Below, piece by piece: positions 28,575 to 37,551 of a stretch of 64,000 bases of DNA; the first letter of the stretch is position 1, and every line of letters starts with the position of its first letter. Below the pieces are notes generated by a model. It made no database searches. It was not told where the DNA came from and saw nothing but the letters and a program-made list of their open reading frames with translations. Made by a program: the position numbers and the translations under genes. The stretch covers positions 620,001 to 684,000 of the forward strand of contig NZ_CP011925.1 of NCBI RefSeq assembly GCF_000238315.3. Reading direction: 5' to 3'. This stretch comes from Pseudoalteromonas piscicida. GTDB taxonomy: Bacteria; Pseudomonadota; Gammaproteobacteria; Enterobacterales; Alteromonadaceae.

Positions 28575-30538
28575 TAAAAATACCCTTCTGAAATAGTCGA
28601 TGTAGTGGCTTGTTCGTTGTAGCTAATGTGGTATTCGCGGCTAATTGCAGGTTTAAGCTTATTGTAGTAATCACCCATGATTTCTTCATCGGTAGAGAGC
28701 AGTAATACTTGGTTTGCTGCAAACGGGAAGTAGCCTTCAATTAAACGAGTACGGTGTTTTCCGTCTAATCGCCCAAGTGGGGTGTCGATAACAGTTGGTA
28801 GCTCTTTACCCGACGCTTCTGAAAGCCCCCATAAAATTGCAATCGCAAGTAGTTGTCGTTCACCAGCCGAAAGCCTGCTGGGTGAGAGTTCTTCACCGGT
28901 TTGTGCAAGTAGTGTAAGAGAAAAGCTGGTAGGGCAAATATGCACACCACTTATTAACTGCTCTTTACGAGTAAGGGCAATAAACTTTTCAGTAATTGTA
29001 TCTTGCAGTAGTTCGATATTTTCTTTTATTAAGCTTTTTGCAAAACCTTGCATGGTTTCTTTTAACTTACCAATATGGTCAACCACTTGTAGCGAACGTT
29101 TTTGTTCAAAGGTGTCTTTACTTTGTTGCGTAAGTAGGTTGGTGTAACGCTGATTTAGCACGGCGTGCTTTGCTTGTGCTTGTTCAAGCTCGGCTGATTT
29201 GGCTTTAATCAGTGTTTGTGCGTTTTTAAATTCAGCTTCAAACTGTGCCAATTCACTTAATACGTGTTTTACAGTTTCGTAATCAGGAATTGATTCTTCT
29301 TTTTTCTCAAATAGCGCTTTTTTCTCAAGTAGTAATTCTCGCTCTTTAATAAGCGCTTCGCGCTCTTGTTGGTCAAGCTCAAGCTTTGCTTCAAGCCCAT
29401 TAAATAAGTTACTTGGTAAACCCACATAGCTTTCAACATTGGCAAGAGCTTTGCGTTCAGTAGCCATGCTTGCCATAGCGTTTTCAAGTGCAGTGCGCGC
29501 TGCTTCTGACAGTGTTTGCCCTTCAAGCGATTTAAGTAAAGTTGCCTCATAGCTTTCAATGGCTTTATTAAGTGCGCTGGCTTCGCTTGCTTGTTCTTCA
29601 AGTGCTGTTTGTTTTTGTGTTTGCTCAAGTAGTGGCTTAATTAAGCCAAGCGGCCCGATGCCGGAATCTAGCTTAACGCGTTGTTGTTGGTTGTCTTTTA
29701 ACTTTTGCGCTATTGCACCGAGTTCAAAGCGAATTTGGTCACGCTCTTCAATGAGGTGTGCGCCTGAGTCACGTACTTTTTGTCTTGCTTTGTTAATATC
29801 AACATTGATTTTGCCTTGCTGGTTTTTCAGCTTAGCAATTTCAACGCTTAGCGCTTCAATAATATCGTTGTTTGCTTCAATATCGGTTTCACAGGTTTCA
29901 ACCTTTTCAATTACACTTGTATCTAGATTTTCTGCTTTGCGTTTGCGCTCAATGTTATTCAAATCTAGGTGTAATTGGCTGAGCAAATCTAACCCTAGCA
30001 GGTTTTCAATGCCTGTTTTAATGAGTTCATTACTGCGCTCTGGGTGCGCGAGGTTCTCTATTTTTTCGCCATCGAAAAAGAATAAGTCAGAAAGTGACAT
30101 AGGTATAAACTCGTTTACAAATTCATCCCAGTGTTCGCTGATGTATTGGTCGTGTTCACCATTGCAGCTTACTGTGACTTTATCTTTTGAGTTTTCAACT
30201 TGCTTTGCTACTTTCCACTCGCGGCGCACAGTAAATGTTTGTGCTTCTGTGCCTGTGGTGTGGCTAAATGTTAGCTCTAATGAAGCTTGCTCTGATTTAG
30301 CGACGTATCGGTTTAGCGTACTGGCTAGGTATGTACCATAAGCTAGATTTCCTCTGTTAGAGCATTTGGCATGTTTGCCGTATAGCACGAGCTGCAATGC
30401 ATCTAAAAAAGTGGTTTTACCGCCACCATTTAGCCCACCAAAAAGAATAACAGGTTTGTCGTTTGAAACAGATAAATCAACCGTGTGTGTGCCTTTGTAA
30501 ATACCAAAGTTATGTAATGTAAGAGACTGCAATAACAT
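28574..30538 (-). CDS. dndD: DNA sulfur modification ATPase DndD
   Basis: The 654-aa protein is SMC/Rad50-like. Its P-loop FGGLNGGGKTTFLDALQLVL is at residues 33-52, there are long coiled-coil stretches in the middle (about 190-500), and the ABC signature LSAGERQLLAIAILWG near 557 is followed by Walker B/D-loop TVIDTPLGRLDGKHR. DndD hydrolyses ATP and is thought to open or nick DNA for sulfur incorporation. Start and stop each overlap the neighbours by one base (TAATG). The plus-strand 260-aa ORF opposite it is a shadow. Confidence 0.93.
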   Translation of the reverse strand: MLLQSLTLHNFGIYKGTHTVDLSVSNDKPVILFGGLNGGGKTTFLDALQLVLYGKHAKCSNRGNLAYGTYLASTLNRYVAKSEQASLELTFSHTTGTEAQTFTVRREWKVAKQVENSKDKVTVSCNGEHDQYISEHWDEFVNEFIPMSLSDLFFFDGEKIENLAHPERSNELIKTGIENLLGLDLLSQLHLDLNNIERKRKAENLDTSVIEKVETCETDIEANNDIIEALSVEIAKLKNQQGKINVDINKARQKVRDSGAHLIEERDQIRFELGAIAQKLKDNQQQRVKLDSGIGPLGLIKPLLEQTQKQTALEEQASEASALNKAIESYEATLLKSLEGQTLSEAARTALENAMASMATERKALANVESYVGLPSNLFNGLEAKLELDQQEREALIKERELLLEKKALFEKKEESIPDYETVKHVLSELAQFEAEFKNAQTLIKAKSAELEQAQAKHAVLNQRYTNLLTQQSKDTFEQKRSLQVVDHIGKLKETMQGFAKSLIKENIELLQDTITEKFIALTRKEQLISGVHICPTSFSLTLLAQTGEELSPSRLSAGERQLLAIAILWGLSEASGKELPTVIDTPLGRLDGKHRTRLIEGYFPFAANQVLLLSTDEEIMGDYYNKLKPAISREYHISYNEQATTSTISEGYF

Positions 30539-32193
30539 TATTCTACCTCCACAACTTCAATTTCTGGCAGGGAGCTATAACCTTGTTCTTTAATACACTT
30601 AGTGATCATGTGGATCTTGTCTTTTATTTCTTCTTCTTCTTTTGTTGTGAGGCTTTGATCGTTTGTTAGCTTAATATGTAAACGATGACGTTCGCGCTCT
30701 AGGGCAAATTCTTTTGCTTCAAACATGCTGTTGAATGCACCTTTGTCGAGCACATCATTAAGTTCATCGCCCAGTTTTGCTCTGCGAAGCTGGTTCCGGT
30801 ATTTGTTTGCAACGCTCATGGTGGCGCGAATTTGCTGATACAGTAAGCCTTCTTTATCGCCATGTTGCTCACAATAAGTTTTTAATTTACTTAACGTGTC
30901 ATTGTTTAAAATAGGGTGGTGCGCGCGGCGTTTACCTGGATATGGCTTTTTAATTACTTTCTCATATATTTTTGGCAAGTTGTCTTCAATTTCGTGTTTA
31001 TCTTCAAGCCAAATTTTTCGAATCGCTTCTAACTCTTCAATTGGTAGTAGCTCTAGGTTTTTGACTTCAGGCGGCCCCATGTGCTGCACAGCTACTTGTG
31101 CTTCAAGCACTTTTTTGAGCATGTGCTCACGGAATGACTGAATATAAGGACCGTGCACTACGTCTGCGCCATGTTTAGATACGTGCACGGTAAGTGTGCC
31201 ATTCATACGGCGGAAATCTCGGTTGTTGCGATCTCGGCGCAGCTTTTCGAGTTTTTTCTCTCGATTACTATCGTTAATCTCCAGTTCGTTACGCAGTGAA
31301 ACAAGCGGATACATCCACTCTTTTTCTTCGTCGTTTGAGATCATGGCGTTCATTGATTTGTCTTCAGTTACCATAGTACATACGTAACAGCCAAATCGGC
31401 TATCGCCACAACTTTGGGTTGACTTGTCTACTACTAGTGGGCATTCGCCGCCTTCTGTCGCGCCTTGGTACATGCCCATTAAATCGTGATTAGGGAAATT
31501 CCATGGATTTTTAACGCTGTTTAAGTAAACCCAAACATCATCGTTACTCCATGTTGAAATAGGCGTATACACCCAAACTCGCTCTAGTGACCCATTCTCA
31601 GTTAAGCCAAGGGCTTTACGGGTATTGGTGGTTGAGTTCTCAAATTTCTCCATTACAGCTGCACGGGCGGTACTCTCTGCTTTACGAGTACCGAGTATTA
31701 AAATAGCTTCACCATTTTTATTCGCAAGGTTTTGGATAAAGGTATTTGAAGGTGATATTTTCAAACGATCAGTACACCAACGAAACTTCATTCGCGGTGC
31801 GGGGTAGCCTTTGCCAATTAAGTTAACCCAAAAACGGTCTTTAATTTCTGGCGTTAAGCGGTGTGGCACGATTGGTAATTGTTGTTCATCTGCAGAGGCT
31901 TTCATTCTATCGAGTGATTTTTCAACCCATAAAGCAACAATTGGGTTTTCAACCAACGTATCTGTACTAATTACATGTACTTTTTTGTTTGCTTTGCCTT
32001 CTTCTTTTAGCTCTTGCAGGGCATACCAAACCAACTGCAAAATGGCCGTTGAGTCTTTACCGCCACTGTAACCTAATACCCAAGGAATACTGTCGCTCAT
32101 GTAGAGCATTTTAATATGGTCGATACTTTGCCTAATGGCTTCTTTTAGCCCGCCAGCAAAAGCAGAGTGTGACTGTACTACACTATCAGTCAT
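30538..32193 (-). CDS. dndC: DNA sulfur modification protein DndC, PAPS reductase-like
   Basis: I chose ATG 32193 (MTDSVVQSHS) because AAGGGG lies just before it; an upstream ATG at 32223 lacks this. The 551-aa protein has the ATP-pyrophosphatase loop YSGGKDSTAI at residues 42-51 and the cysteine cluster CPLVVDKSTQSCGDSRFGC / CTMV that binds a [4Fe-4S] cluster. DndC activates the DNA backbone for sulfur transfer from DndA. It overlaps dndB by 8 bp and dndD by 1 bp. Confidence 0.93.
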   Translation of the reverse strand: MTDSVVQSHSAFAGGLKEAIRQSIDHIKMLYMSDSIPWVLGYSGGKDSTAILQLVWYALQELKEEGKANKKVHVISTDTLVENPIVALWVEKSLDRMKASADEQQLPIVPHRLTPEIKDRFWVNLIGKGYPAPRMKFRWCTDRLKISPSNTFIQNLANKNGEAILILGTRKAESTARAAVMEKFENSTTNTRKALGLTENGSLERVWVYTPISTWSNDDVWVYLNSVKNPWNFPNHDLMGMYQGATEGGECPLVVDKSTQSCGDSRFGCYVCTMVTEDKSMNAMISNDEEKEWMYPLVSLRNELEINDSNREKKLEKLRRDRNNRDFRRMNGTLTVHVSKHGADVVHGPYIQSFREHMLKKVLEAQVAVQHMGPPEVKNLELLPIEELEAIRKIWLEDKHEIEDNLPKIYEKVIKKPYPGKRRAHHPILNNDTLSKLKTYCEQHGDKEGLLYQQIRATMSVANKYRNQLRRAKLGDELNDVLDKGAFNSMFEAKEFALERERHRLHIKLTNDQSLTTKEEEEIKDKIHMITKCIKEQGYSSLPEIEVVEVE

Positions 32194-33274
32194 TATTTGC
32201 CCCTTTGAATGCTTGTTCAGCACTTTGCTCTTTGTTCGTAAGCGTTACTTTTAAAAATTCTTTAATTTTGATACAGGTAAGTTCAGCAGCTTTGCGGTTA
32301 TTGGTCATTGCATTGTTGTTTACGCAGCGTCCGCGCCATGCATTATTGCTACGCGACCAATTAATCTCACTTAAGCCTTTGAGTGTTTTTTGCCATTGCG
32401 AATCGTGTTTTAGTAAATAGGCACCAAGCATTCCTAAAGCATGAAGTGTAACGGCGTGTGCGTGAATTGATTCGTCACGTAAATCTCCGCCAGATGCTTT
32501 GTCTTCACATACCAGCTGCCATGCAGGCATATTGTTTAGCACTTCATGCCAAAACTCAGTTGCTATAGGCATGAGTGACTCATAATTTTTTTGATTTATG
32601 GTCCCAAGTAGGTACTTGGTGGCTTTATTAATTGCGCTGTGACTAACTAGCTTTTTAGAACGTACACCTAGATTACTTTTTTCCATATGAACAAGCTTTG
32701 TAAACTGTTCACTTCTAAACACTACCGTTTTTGAAAGTATGGCATCAGGCTTGTCATCGTAAGTGATACTCAGTGACGAGTCTGTTTTCACCGGATAAAG
32801 GTTTAAGTCTTTAAAAATGCGTTGGCGTTCTTCGAGCGTTTTATTGCTAAAAAACACTACGGATATAGATTCATCAGCCAGTGAAGGGTCAGCCTTTATT
32901 GCTTCTAAAATAGCGGCATTACGGTGTTGCCCGTCTGTGATAAATAGTTCAGCGTCTTCATCAATTAAAAGAGTACCAATTTTTTGTTCGTGCTTGCTTT
33001 CGCCAATTGGCACAAACTCACTTACACCACTAATACATGCGGTAAGCGCTGAAAAAACGTAGTTTTCTCGGTTATCGAGAATATAGTTTGCTATATCAGG
33101 TATACGCTCTTCATTAATGATACGCTGTGCGCGTTGGTCTACAGGTAATTGGCTTTCATCAAAGGTAAATATTTTATTTAACCTTTTTAGTGGGCACATA
33201 ACGATGTAATATTCTGTTTTTGCTTGGGTTCCCCTGATTGCAGGAAAGGAAGTACCCGATACGATTTGGCTCAT
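32186..33274 (-). CDS. dndB: DNA sulfur modification protein DndB (DGQHR domain)
   Basis: I chose ATG 33274 because the family begins with a short lead into FPAIRG.QA..EYY (here SFPAIRGTQAKTEYYIVMCP); the frame extends 25 codons further with no family resemblance. The 362-aa product carries the diagnostic DGQHR motif (FITDGQHRNAAI) at residues 114-118. In studied systems DndB is not essential for sulfur insertion but influences modification frequency and represses the dnd operon. As first gene of the operon facing dndA across a 134-bp gap, it is well placed for autoregulation. Confidence 0.9.
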   Translation of the reverse strand: MSQIVSGTSFPAIRGTQAKTEYYIVMCPLKRLNKIFTFDESQLPVDQRAQRIINEERIPDIANYILDNRENYVFSALTACISGVSEFVPIGESKHEQKIGTLLIDEDAELFITDGQHRNAAILEAIKADPSLADESISVVFFSNKTLEERQRIFKDLNLYPVKTDSSLSITYDDKPDAILSKTVVFRSEQFTKLVHMEKSNLGVRSKKLVSHSAINKATKYLLGTINQKNYESLMPIATEFWHEVLNNMPAWQLVCEDKASGGDLRDESIHAHAVTLHALGMLGAYLLKHDSQWQKTLKGLSEINWSRSNNAWRGRCVNNNAMTNNRKAAELTCIKIKEFLKVTLTNKEQSAEQAFKGANND

Positions 33275-33326
33275 TGCTACTTTTTGTATTGTGTTTTTTC
33301 TGTTTAGTTCGTAGTTTATTGTTTTT

Positions 33327-33338
33327 GTTCGTACGAAC
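33327..33338. promoter_or_regulatory. Perfect palindrome in the dndB-dndA divergent promoter region
   Basis: GTTCGTACGAAC is an exact 12-bp dyad in the short gap between dndB and dndA. A second GTTCGTA half-site lies 20 bp to the left (33308-33314). It is a candidate operator, possibly for DndB, but its sequence does not match any DndB site I can state with certainty. Confidence 0.45.
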
Positions 33339-33408
33339 AGTTTGCGCAAATTCTACAGTATAGTGACTAAATTGTCTGTGAATATTTATAAGTTTTTTTG
33401 GAGTGATA

Positions 33409-34536
33409 ATGACTGCCTATCTTGATATGAACGCAACTTCGCCAGTCTCTAAAGAAGTTGCTGATTTAGTATACAAACTGATGGTTGAAGAGTTTGGTAA
33501 TGCTGGCAGTCGGACTCATGAATTTGGTGCATTAGCTAAAAAACACGTTGAAACTGCAAGAAAGCAGGTCGCAGAAGTAGTTGCAGCTGATAAATCTGAA
33601 GTTATTTTCACAAGTGGTGCTACCGAGAGTAATAACATTGCAATTCTTGGTTTAAAAGAATATGCAGAACAAGAAAATAAAAAACATATTATTACCACGC
33701 GGATCGAGCATAAGGCGGTGTTAGAGCCAATTGAGCATTTAGAAAAAAATGGCTTTGAGGTGAGCTATCTAGACGTGGGGGAAAGCGGGCTGGTAGATCC
33801 TCAGCAACTTAGAATATTATTGCGAGAAGATACGGTACTTGTGTCAATTATGCATGTTAATAATGAAACTGGGTGTATTCAGCCAATTTCTGAAATATGC
33901 GACGTGCTTAGCTTGCATGAAGTTTACCTACATGTAGATGCTGCGCAAAGCTTTGGCAAGTTGAGCGAAGATTTAAAAAATCAGCGTATTGATTTAATCA
34001 GCGCAAGCGGACATAAAGTTTATGCACCTCAAGGTGTGGGGTCACTTGTCATGCGTAAACGCGGATTTATAAAGCCACCATTAAAGCCAATCTATTTTGG
34101 AGGTGGGCAGGAAAGGGGACTGCGTCCTGGTACGTTACCGGTTCCTTTAATTGCTGGTTTTGGTTTGGCGTGTGAGATAGCCGCAAAAAATGGTGAAATG
34201 TGGCAAACGCATGCTGCTTCTTTAAAGCGATCGTTAATGGTTGAACTGGATAAAATTGGTGCGCAGTATAATGGCGAGAACTCCTCTCCGTATGTTTTAA
34301 ATTTCTCAGTGCCGGGCGTTAATTCAGAAGCTGCTATGGTTATGTTTAAAGGGGTCGCAGCTGTATCAAATGGTTCAGCTTGTACTTCATCAAGTTATAC
34401 ACCTTCACACGTATTGACAGCAATGGGGTTAGACGACGAAAGGGTTTCGGGGGCAATTAGAATGTCCTGGGGAGGTTTGGTAGATAGTTTACCTGTTGAA
34501 CAAATTATTGAAGCTTTTAGAAAAATTCAGCTCTGA
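33409..34536 (+). CDS. dndA: Cysteine desulfurase DndA (IscS/NifS type)
   Basis: I chose ATG 33409 behind TTTGGAG; a GTG two codons earlier is less likely. The 375-aa PLP enzyme shows YLDMNATSPV at the start, SGATESNN, the PLP lysine in SASGHKVYAPQG (Lys203), RPGTLPVPL, and the catalytic cysteine in NGSACTSSSYTPSHVL (Cys325). It would mobilise sulfur from cysteine to DndC. A dedicated dndA is often missing from dnd clusters, where the housekeeping IscS substitutes; here it is present and divergent from dndBCDE. A small gene of unknown function follows 39 bp downstream. Confidence 0.9.
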   Translation: MTAYLDMNATSPVSKEVADLVYKLMVEEFGNAGSRTHEFGALAKKHVETARKQVAEVVAADKSEVIFTSGATESNNIAILGLKEYAEQENKKHIITTRIEHKAVLEPIEHLEKNGFEVSYLDVGESGLVDPQQLRILLREDTVLVSIMHVNNETGCIQPISEICDVLSLHEVYLHVDAAQSFGKLSEDLKNQRIDLISASGHKVYAPQGVGSLVMRKRGFIKPPLKPIYFGGGQERGLRPGTLPVPLIAGFGLACEIAAKNGEMWQTHAASLKRSLMVELDKIGAQYNGENSSPYVLNFSVPGVNSEAAMVMFKGVAAVSNGSACTSSSYTPSHVLTAMGLDDERVSGAIRMSWGGLVDSLPVEQIIEAFRKIQL

Positions 34537-34575
34537 TAGAAATTCAGCTGAAAGAGTAAAGTAAGGAAATGTTTT

Positions 34576-35124
34576 ATGGAATCTTTAGTAAAAGCATCAC
34601 CAGCGATTGTCACATTAATGGTCTTGATTTTTGGATTCTTACTTCATCAATCAAAAACTGTAAAAGAAAAGCTCGCAGAAAAAGATGTTCAGATATTCTA
34701 TGATGCTCTCGACAGCTATTTTTTGTATGTCGATTCAGTAAATCTATTCTTAAACTTATCAGAAACCTTTTTTTCAAATCATGCGATAAAAAAAATAGCA
34801 CTACCTGGCTTTTTTTCTGAACAATATGCTACGTCGTATCAAGATTTTTTTGTGAACATAAGGGGGATAAAAAAAGCTATTTTTCTAGCCAAAGTTTTGG
34901 AGGAGGGGGGACTTTCTAAAGAGTTGAGTGAGTATTTTGAAAGTTCAACGAGAATTGCTAAAGATATATTTGATGTGTCTGAGGGCGATTTGACAACTCT
35001 TAAAGAGATAGATGTTCAGTTGGTTGAGGAGAGGTTAGAGGCACTACAGTGTTCCATGCAAAAATTAAGGTCGTTAGAAGAGAAGATAGTTTATTTATTT
35101 GCTCAAGCTAAAAATAATTTATAG
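34576..35124 (+). CDS. Membrane-anchored protein of unknown function downstream of dndA
   Basis: I do not recognise this 182-aa protein. It begins with one hydrophobic segment (IVTLMVLIFGFLL, about residues 11-24) followed by a charged, helical, predominantly cytoplasmic region with heptad-like leucines toward the C-terminus (EERLEALQCSMQKLRSLEEK). AAGGAA precedes the ATG. It lies 39 bp after dndA and probably shares its transcript; its end overlaps the stop of the convergent methyltransferase gene by 6 bp. Its base composition matches the island. Association with phosphorothioation is by location only. Confidence 0.6.
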   Translation: MESLVKASPAIVTLMVLIFGFLLHQSKTVKEKLAEKDVQIFYDALDSYFLYVDSVNLFLNLSETFFSNHAIKKIALPGFFSEQYATSYQDFFVNIRGIKKAIFLAKVLEEGGLSKELSEYFESSTRIAKDIFDVSEGDLTTLKEIDVQLVEERLEALQCSMQKLRSLEEKIVYLFAQAKNNL

Positions 35125-37191
35125 CTTGATTTTAATGTTAGTGTTTTTCCATATGTTACCTTTCAACTCCACCCCCCAATACTCAAACACCTTTAGCAGA
35201 ATGTTCCAATTGGGCCATTCTGCTCTTGGTACGCCTTTAAGCATATCGGCAAGCTTCTTATCGAAGCGCTGCTGCGCTCGGTGTGCCTTGGAGCTGTTTT
35301 CAAGAAAGTCGATTTTGTTGTACAGCGGTTGCTGTGGGTATTCGTTGCCATAGTAAAAGTAGTCAATGTCTTGCTCGGCCAGTTTCACTTTTATGCGTTC
35401 GGTGAGTAGCGGGAGTTTTTTGTTGTAGTCGTCGTATTTAAGTAGAGTGACTTTGCCTGAGCGCATATGAATTTTAATTAAGTCAATGTCGTCTAAATCG
35501 CCATATAGCTGGGCGGCACAACCAATGTAGACTCGCAAGACTGCTGGTAGCAGATTGAGGCAGGCTCTTGGCAGAATATAGCTGTGGCTATGATTAAACT
35601 CGCCTAGTTGCAACGATGAATAGGTGTGATGGCAAGCTTCACCTATGTTGACTGGATCTGAAATTGAGAATAATAATTGTCTTGCCTCGTCAATGGCTTG
35701 ATTAAAGCTGGTAAAGTGGCTTTTTATGTCTCTTAGCAGGCGGTTGGGCAAATGGCTTTTCGCTTGGCGTTTACCAAATAGGCTGAGGGCAAAGTATACC
35801 AATAAGTCTTGTTTGCGTTTTAGCTGTGCGTTTTTAAAATCTTGGAAGTCAAAATGGTCACATACTAATTCAAACGCTTTATTGTGGCTCGCAATGATGG
35901 CCCGCAACTCATCACTTTGTTCAAATTCGTTATTGGCGGGTACTCTGCCAAAGTGCAAACAATGCTGCCAAAATTGCTCAAATAATGCTGGGTGTTTTTC
36001 GAATAGGCTTTGCTTTACACGCGTAGGTAATTGTTTGGTGGTTGGACGCTTTGTAATATGCTGCCATTCGTGAGCTTGAAACTGTAGTTCAATATGGTGT
36101 AACTCGAGTAATTCTGGGCATTTAAATACAGCAATGATCCCTTGCCCAAACGGTACCGTTTTTACATTTAGGGTGTGTTCTATAAATTCTCTGATCTGTG
36201 CTTGGCTGTAATACTTTTGAAACGTATTTCGTTTGGTGATCACACCGTCTTTATAAGGTTTGAATTGCTCTGTAATGGCGGAATTGGTGAGCATAACAGA
36301 AACTACGATTAGTTTGTCGCATAACGTGTATGCTTGGCGTAACGTGTCTACACGTTCGTTATAGTCTTCAATTACATTGAGTACAAAGCCTAGATTGACA
36401 ATGTCGCTTTTTACTTTTTGCCCTTCTGGTTTATGGACAGGGTCCCAGGCATTGATATTAAGGCCGCTTGCTTCTAGCTCGCGATGGTCATCCCCTAGGC
36501 CGCAGCCGTAGTCTTGAATTGAATATTCACCGTTAAGGTATCCAAACTTGGCAAGTTTTTGAAATGGTGCAGAGAGCCTGTCACGGTTTATTGCGGTCAA
36601 GTGTCGTTGAATTACTTGTGTTTGCTCTGCGCTCGGCTCGGTTTTTTGCTGGGATAATTGTTCACAAGAGTGCAGCCGGCCGTATTCATCTAGCTGATAC
36701 CCTTGCCGTTTGATTAATGCGCCCCACTGCTTTTTAAAGCCTATCGTTTTGGTGTTTTGATAAAGGCCAATAGCTTCACCTTCTTTGGTGATAGATTCAA
36801 ATTCAGCAAATTTTGGATAGTCAGGCAACACAAAAGCTTCTTTACGATGCAAAATGGGTGGGTTGTCGGATTTTGAATAGTCAGCCTGTTTAGCTGTGCT
36901 TTCGAGAATATCAATAGTAGTGCTGTGCTGTAGCGCTGGGTAAGCGTAATCATCAAAATCAGGGTAGTGGAGTAAGGTGATTTTAAAGTCACGTTTGAGC
37001 AGTTTAAGTACGTTCCATGGCGCTGAAAGCTGATGGCTGTTAATTTGTTGCTCAAGGAGGTTTTGCAACTCCTCAGGTAGTGCTGAGCATATCGCCGAGT
37101 GGTGCACGTATACGGCATTTGGTAGTTGCTTGCCAAACTTAATTGCTTTAACAAGCTTTTTATATTCAAGAAAGTTTAGCTGGGTCGACAT
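35119..37191 (-). CDS. DNA phosphorothioation-associated putative methyltransferase
   Basis: I chose ATG 37191 (MSTQLNFLEYKKLVKAIKFG); a TTG two codons upstream is the only extension. The 690-aa protein resembles the dnd-associated putative methyltransferase family: the conserved N-terminus GKQLPNAVYVHHSAI, and in the middle an SAM-binding-like segment (YSIQDYGCGLGDDHRELEASG, then INAWDPVHKP and LGFVLNVIEDYNERV) at about residues 235-290. Such genes are often found beside dnd loci, and the target is unknown. Its 5' end overlaps a 55-aa helix-turn-helix ORF by 26 bp, indicating coupled translation. Confidence 0.82.
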   Translation of the reverse strand: MSTQLNFLEYKKLVKAIKFGKQLPNAVYVHHSAICSALPEELQNLLEQQINSHQLSAPWNVLKLLKRDFKITLLHYPDFDDYAYPALQHSTTIDILESTAKQADYSKSDNPPILHRKEAFVLPDYPKFAEFESITKEGEAIGLYQNTKTIGFKKQWGALIKRQGYQLDEYGRLHSCEQLSQQKTEPSAEQTQVIQRHLTAINRDRLSAPFQKLAKFGYLNGEYSIQDYGCGLGDDHRELEASGLNINAWDPVHKPEGQKVKSDIVNLGFVLNVIEDYNERVDTLRQAYTLCDKLIVVSVMLTNSAITEQFKPYKDGVITKRNTFQKYYSQAQIREFIEHTLNVKTVPFGQGIIAVFKCPELLELHHIELQFQAHEWQHITKRPTTKQLPTRVKQSLFEKHPALFEQFWQHCLHFGRVPANNEFEQSDELRAIIASHNKAFELVCDHFDFQDFKNAQLKRKQDLLVYFALSLFGKRQAKSHLPNRLLRDIKSHFTSFNQAIDEARQLLFSISDPVNIGEACHHTYSSLQLGEFNHSHSYILPRACLNLLPAVLRVYIGCAAQLYGDLDDIDLIKIHMRSGKVTLLKYDDYNKKLPLLTERIKVKLAEQDIDYFYYGNEYPQQPLYNKIDFLENSSKAHRAQQRFDKKLADMLKGVPRAEWPNWNILLKVFEYWGVELKGNIWKNTNIKIKL

Positions 37192-37333
37192 GTTCAAAAT
37201 AATAGTAATAGGCGCGTCCGCGCTTTTGGTATTTTAACTGCCCGCGCTCACGGCGATGCATCAGCTCGCAGCCACTGATCTTTAGTAACTTTTGGGTTTG
37301 TTTGCTGGTTAACCAGTGGCCTTTTTCAGACAT
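37166..37333 (-). CDS. Small helix-turn-helix (excisionase/MerR-like) protein
   Basis: A 55-codon ORF reads MSEKGHWLTSKQTQKLLKIS, then GCELMHRRERGQLKYQKRGR, then AYYYYFEHVDPAKLS and TGA. The pattern W-L-T-[ST]-x(4)-LL-x-[IV]-S followed by a basic turn and an aromatic beta-wing is that of winged HTH_17/excisionase-like DNA-binding domains. It overlaps the methyltransferase start by 26 bp in another frame, which supports it being real and cotranscribed. An AAGGAA lies somewhat far upstream (about 19 bp). It could be a regulator of the methyltransferase or an excision factor for the island. Confidence 0.6.
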   Translation of the reverse strand: MSEKGHWLTSKQTQKLLKISGCELMHRRERGQLKYQKRGRAYYYYFEHVDPAKLS

Positions 37334-37551
37334 TTTTGTTTGGTTTTTGATTTCCTTTGTATTGACTATAACCTTGTTGGGCTTAAATTGCAGGTGATTA
37401 TTAAAGTAGTTTAGTCATAGCAAAATATTGCTTGTCGAAGTTTTTCAAGATATTAAGCCTAAGAGTGAAACCCAAAAATGGTAAAGTGACGGCTGGTTAC
37501 TTTTTGAGTAAGCTCTTTTTAATCAGCACTTTTAGCATAAAGGATAGCCCG

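Noticed and set aside
29559..30341. 260-aa plus-strand ORF opposite dndD
   Set aside because: It is serine- and cysteine-rich low-complexity translation of the antisense of a clear SMC-like gene; no start signal or domain.
33275..33408. A TACG-N10-CGTA type DndB site in the dndB-dndA gap
   Set aside because: I looked for this arrangement and the spacing does not occur; only the GTTCGTACGAAC dyad is present.
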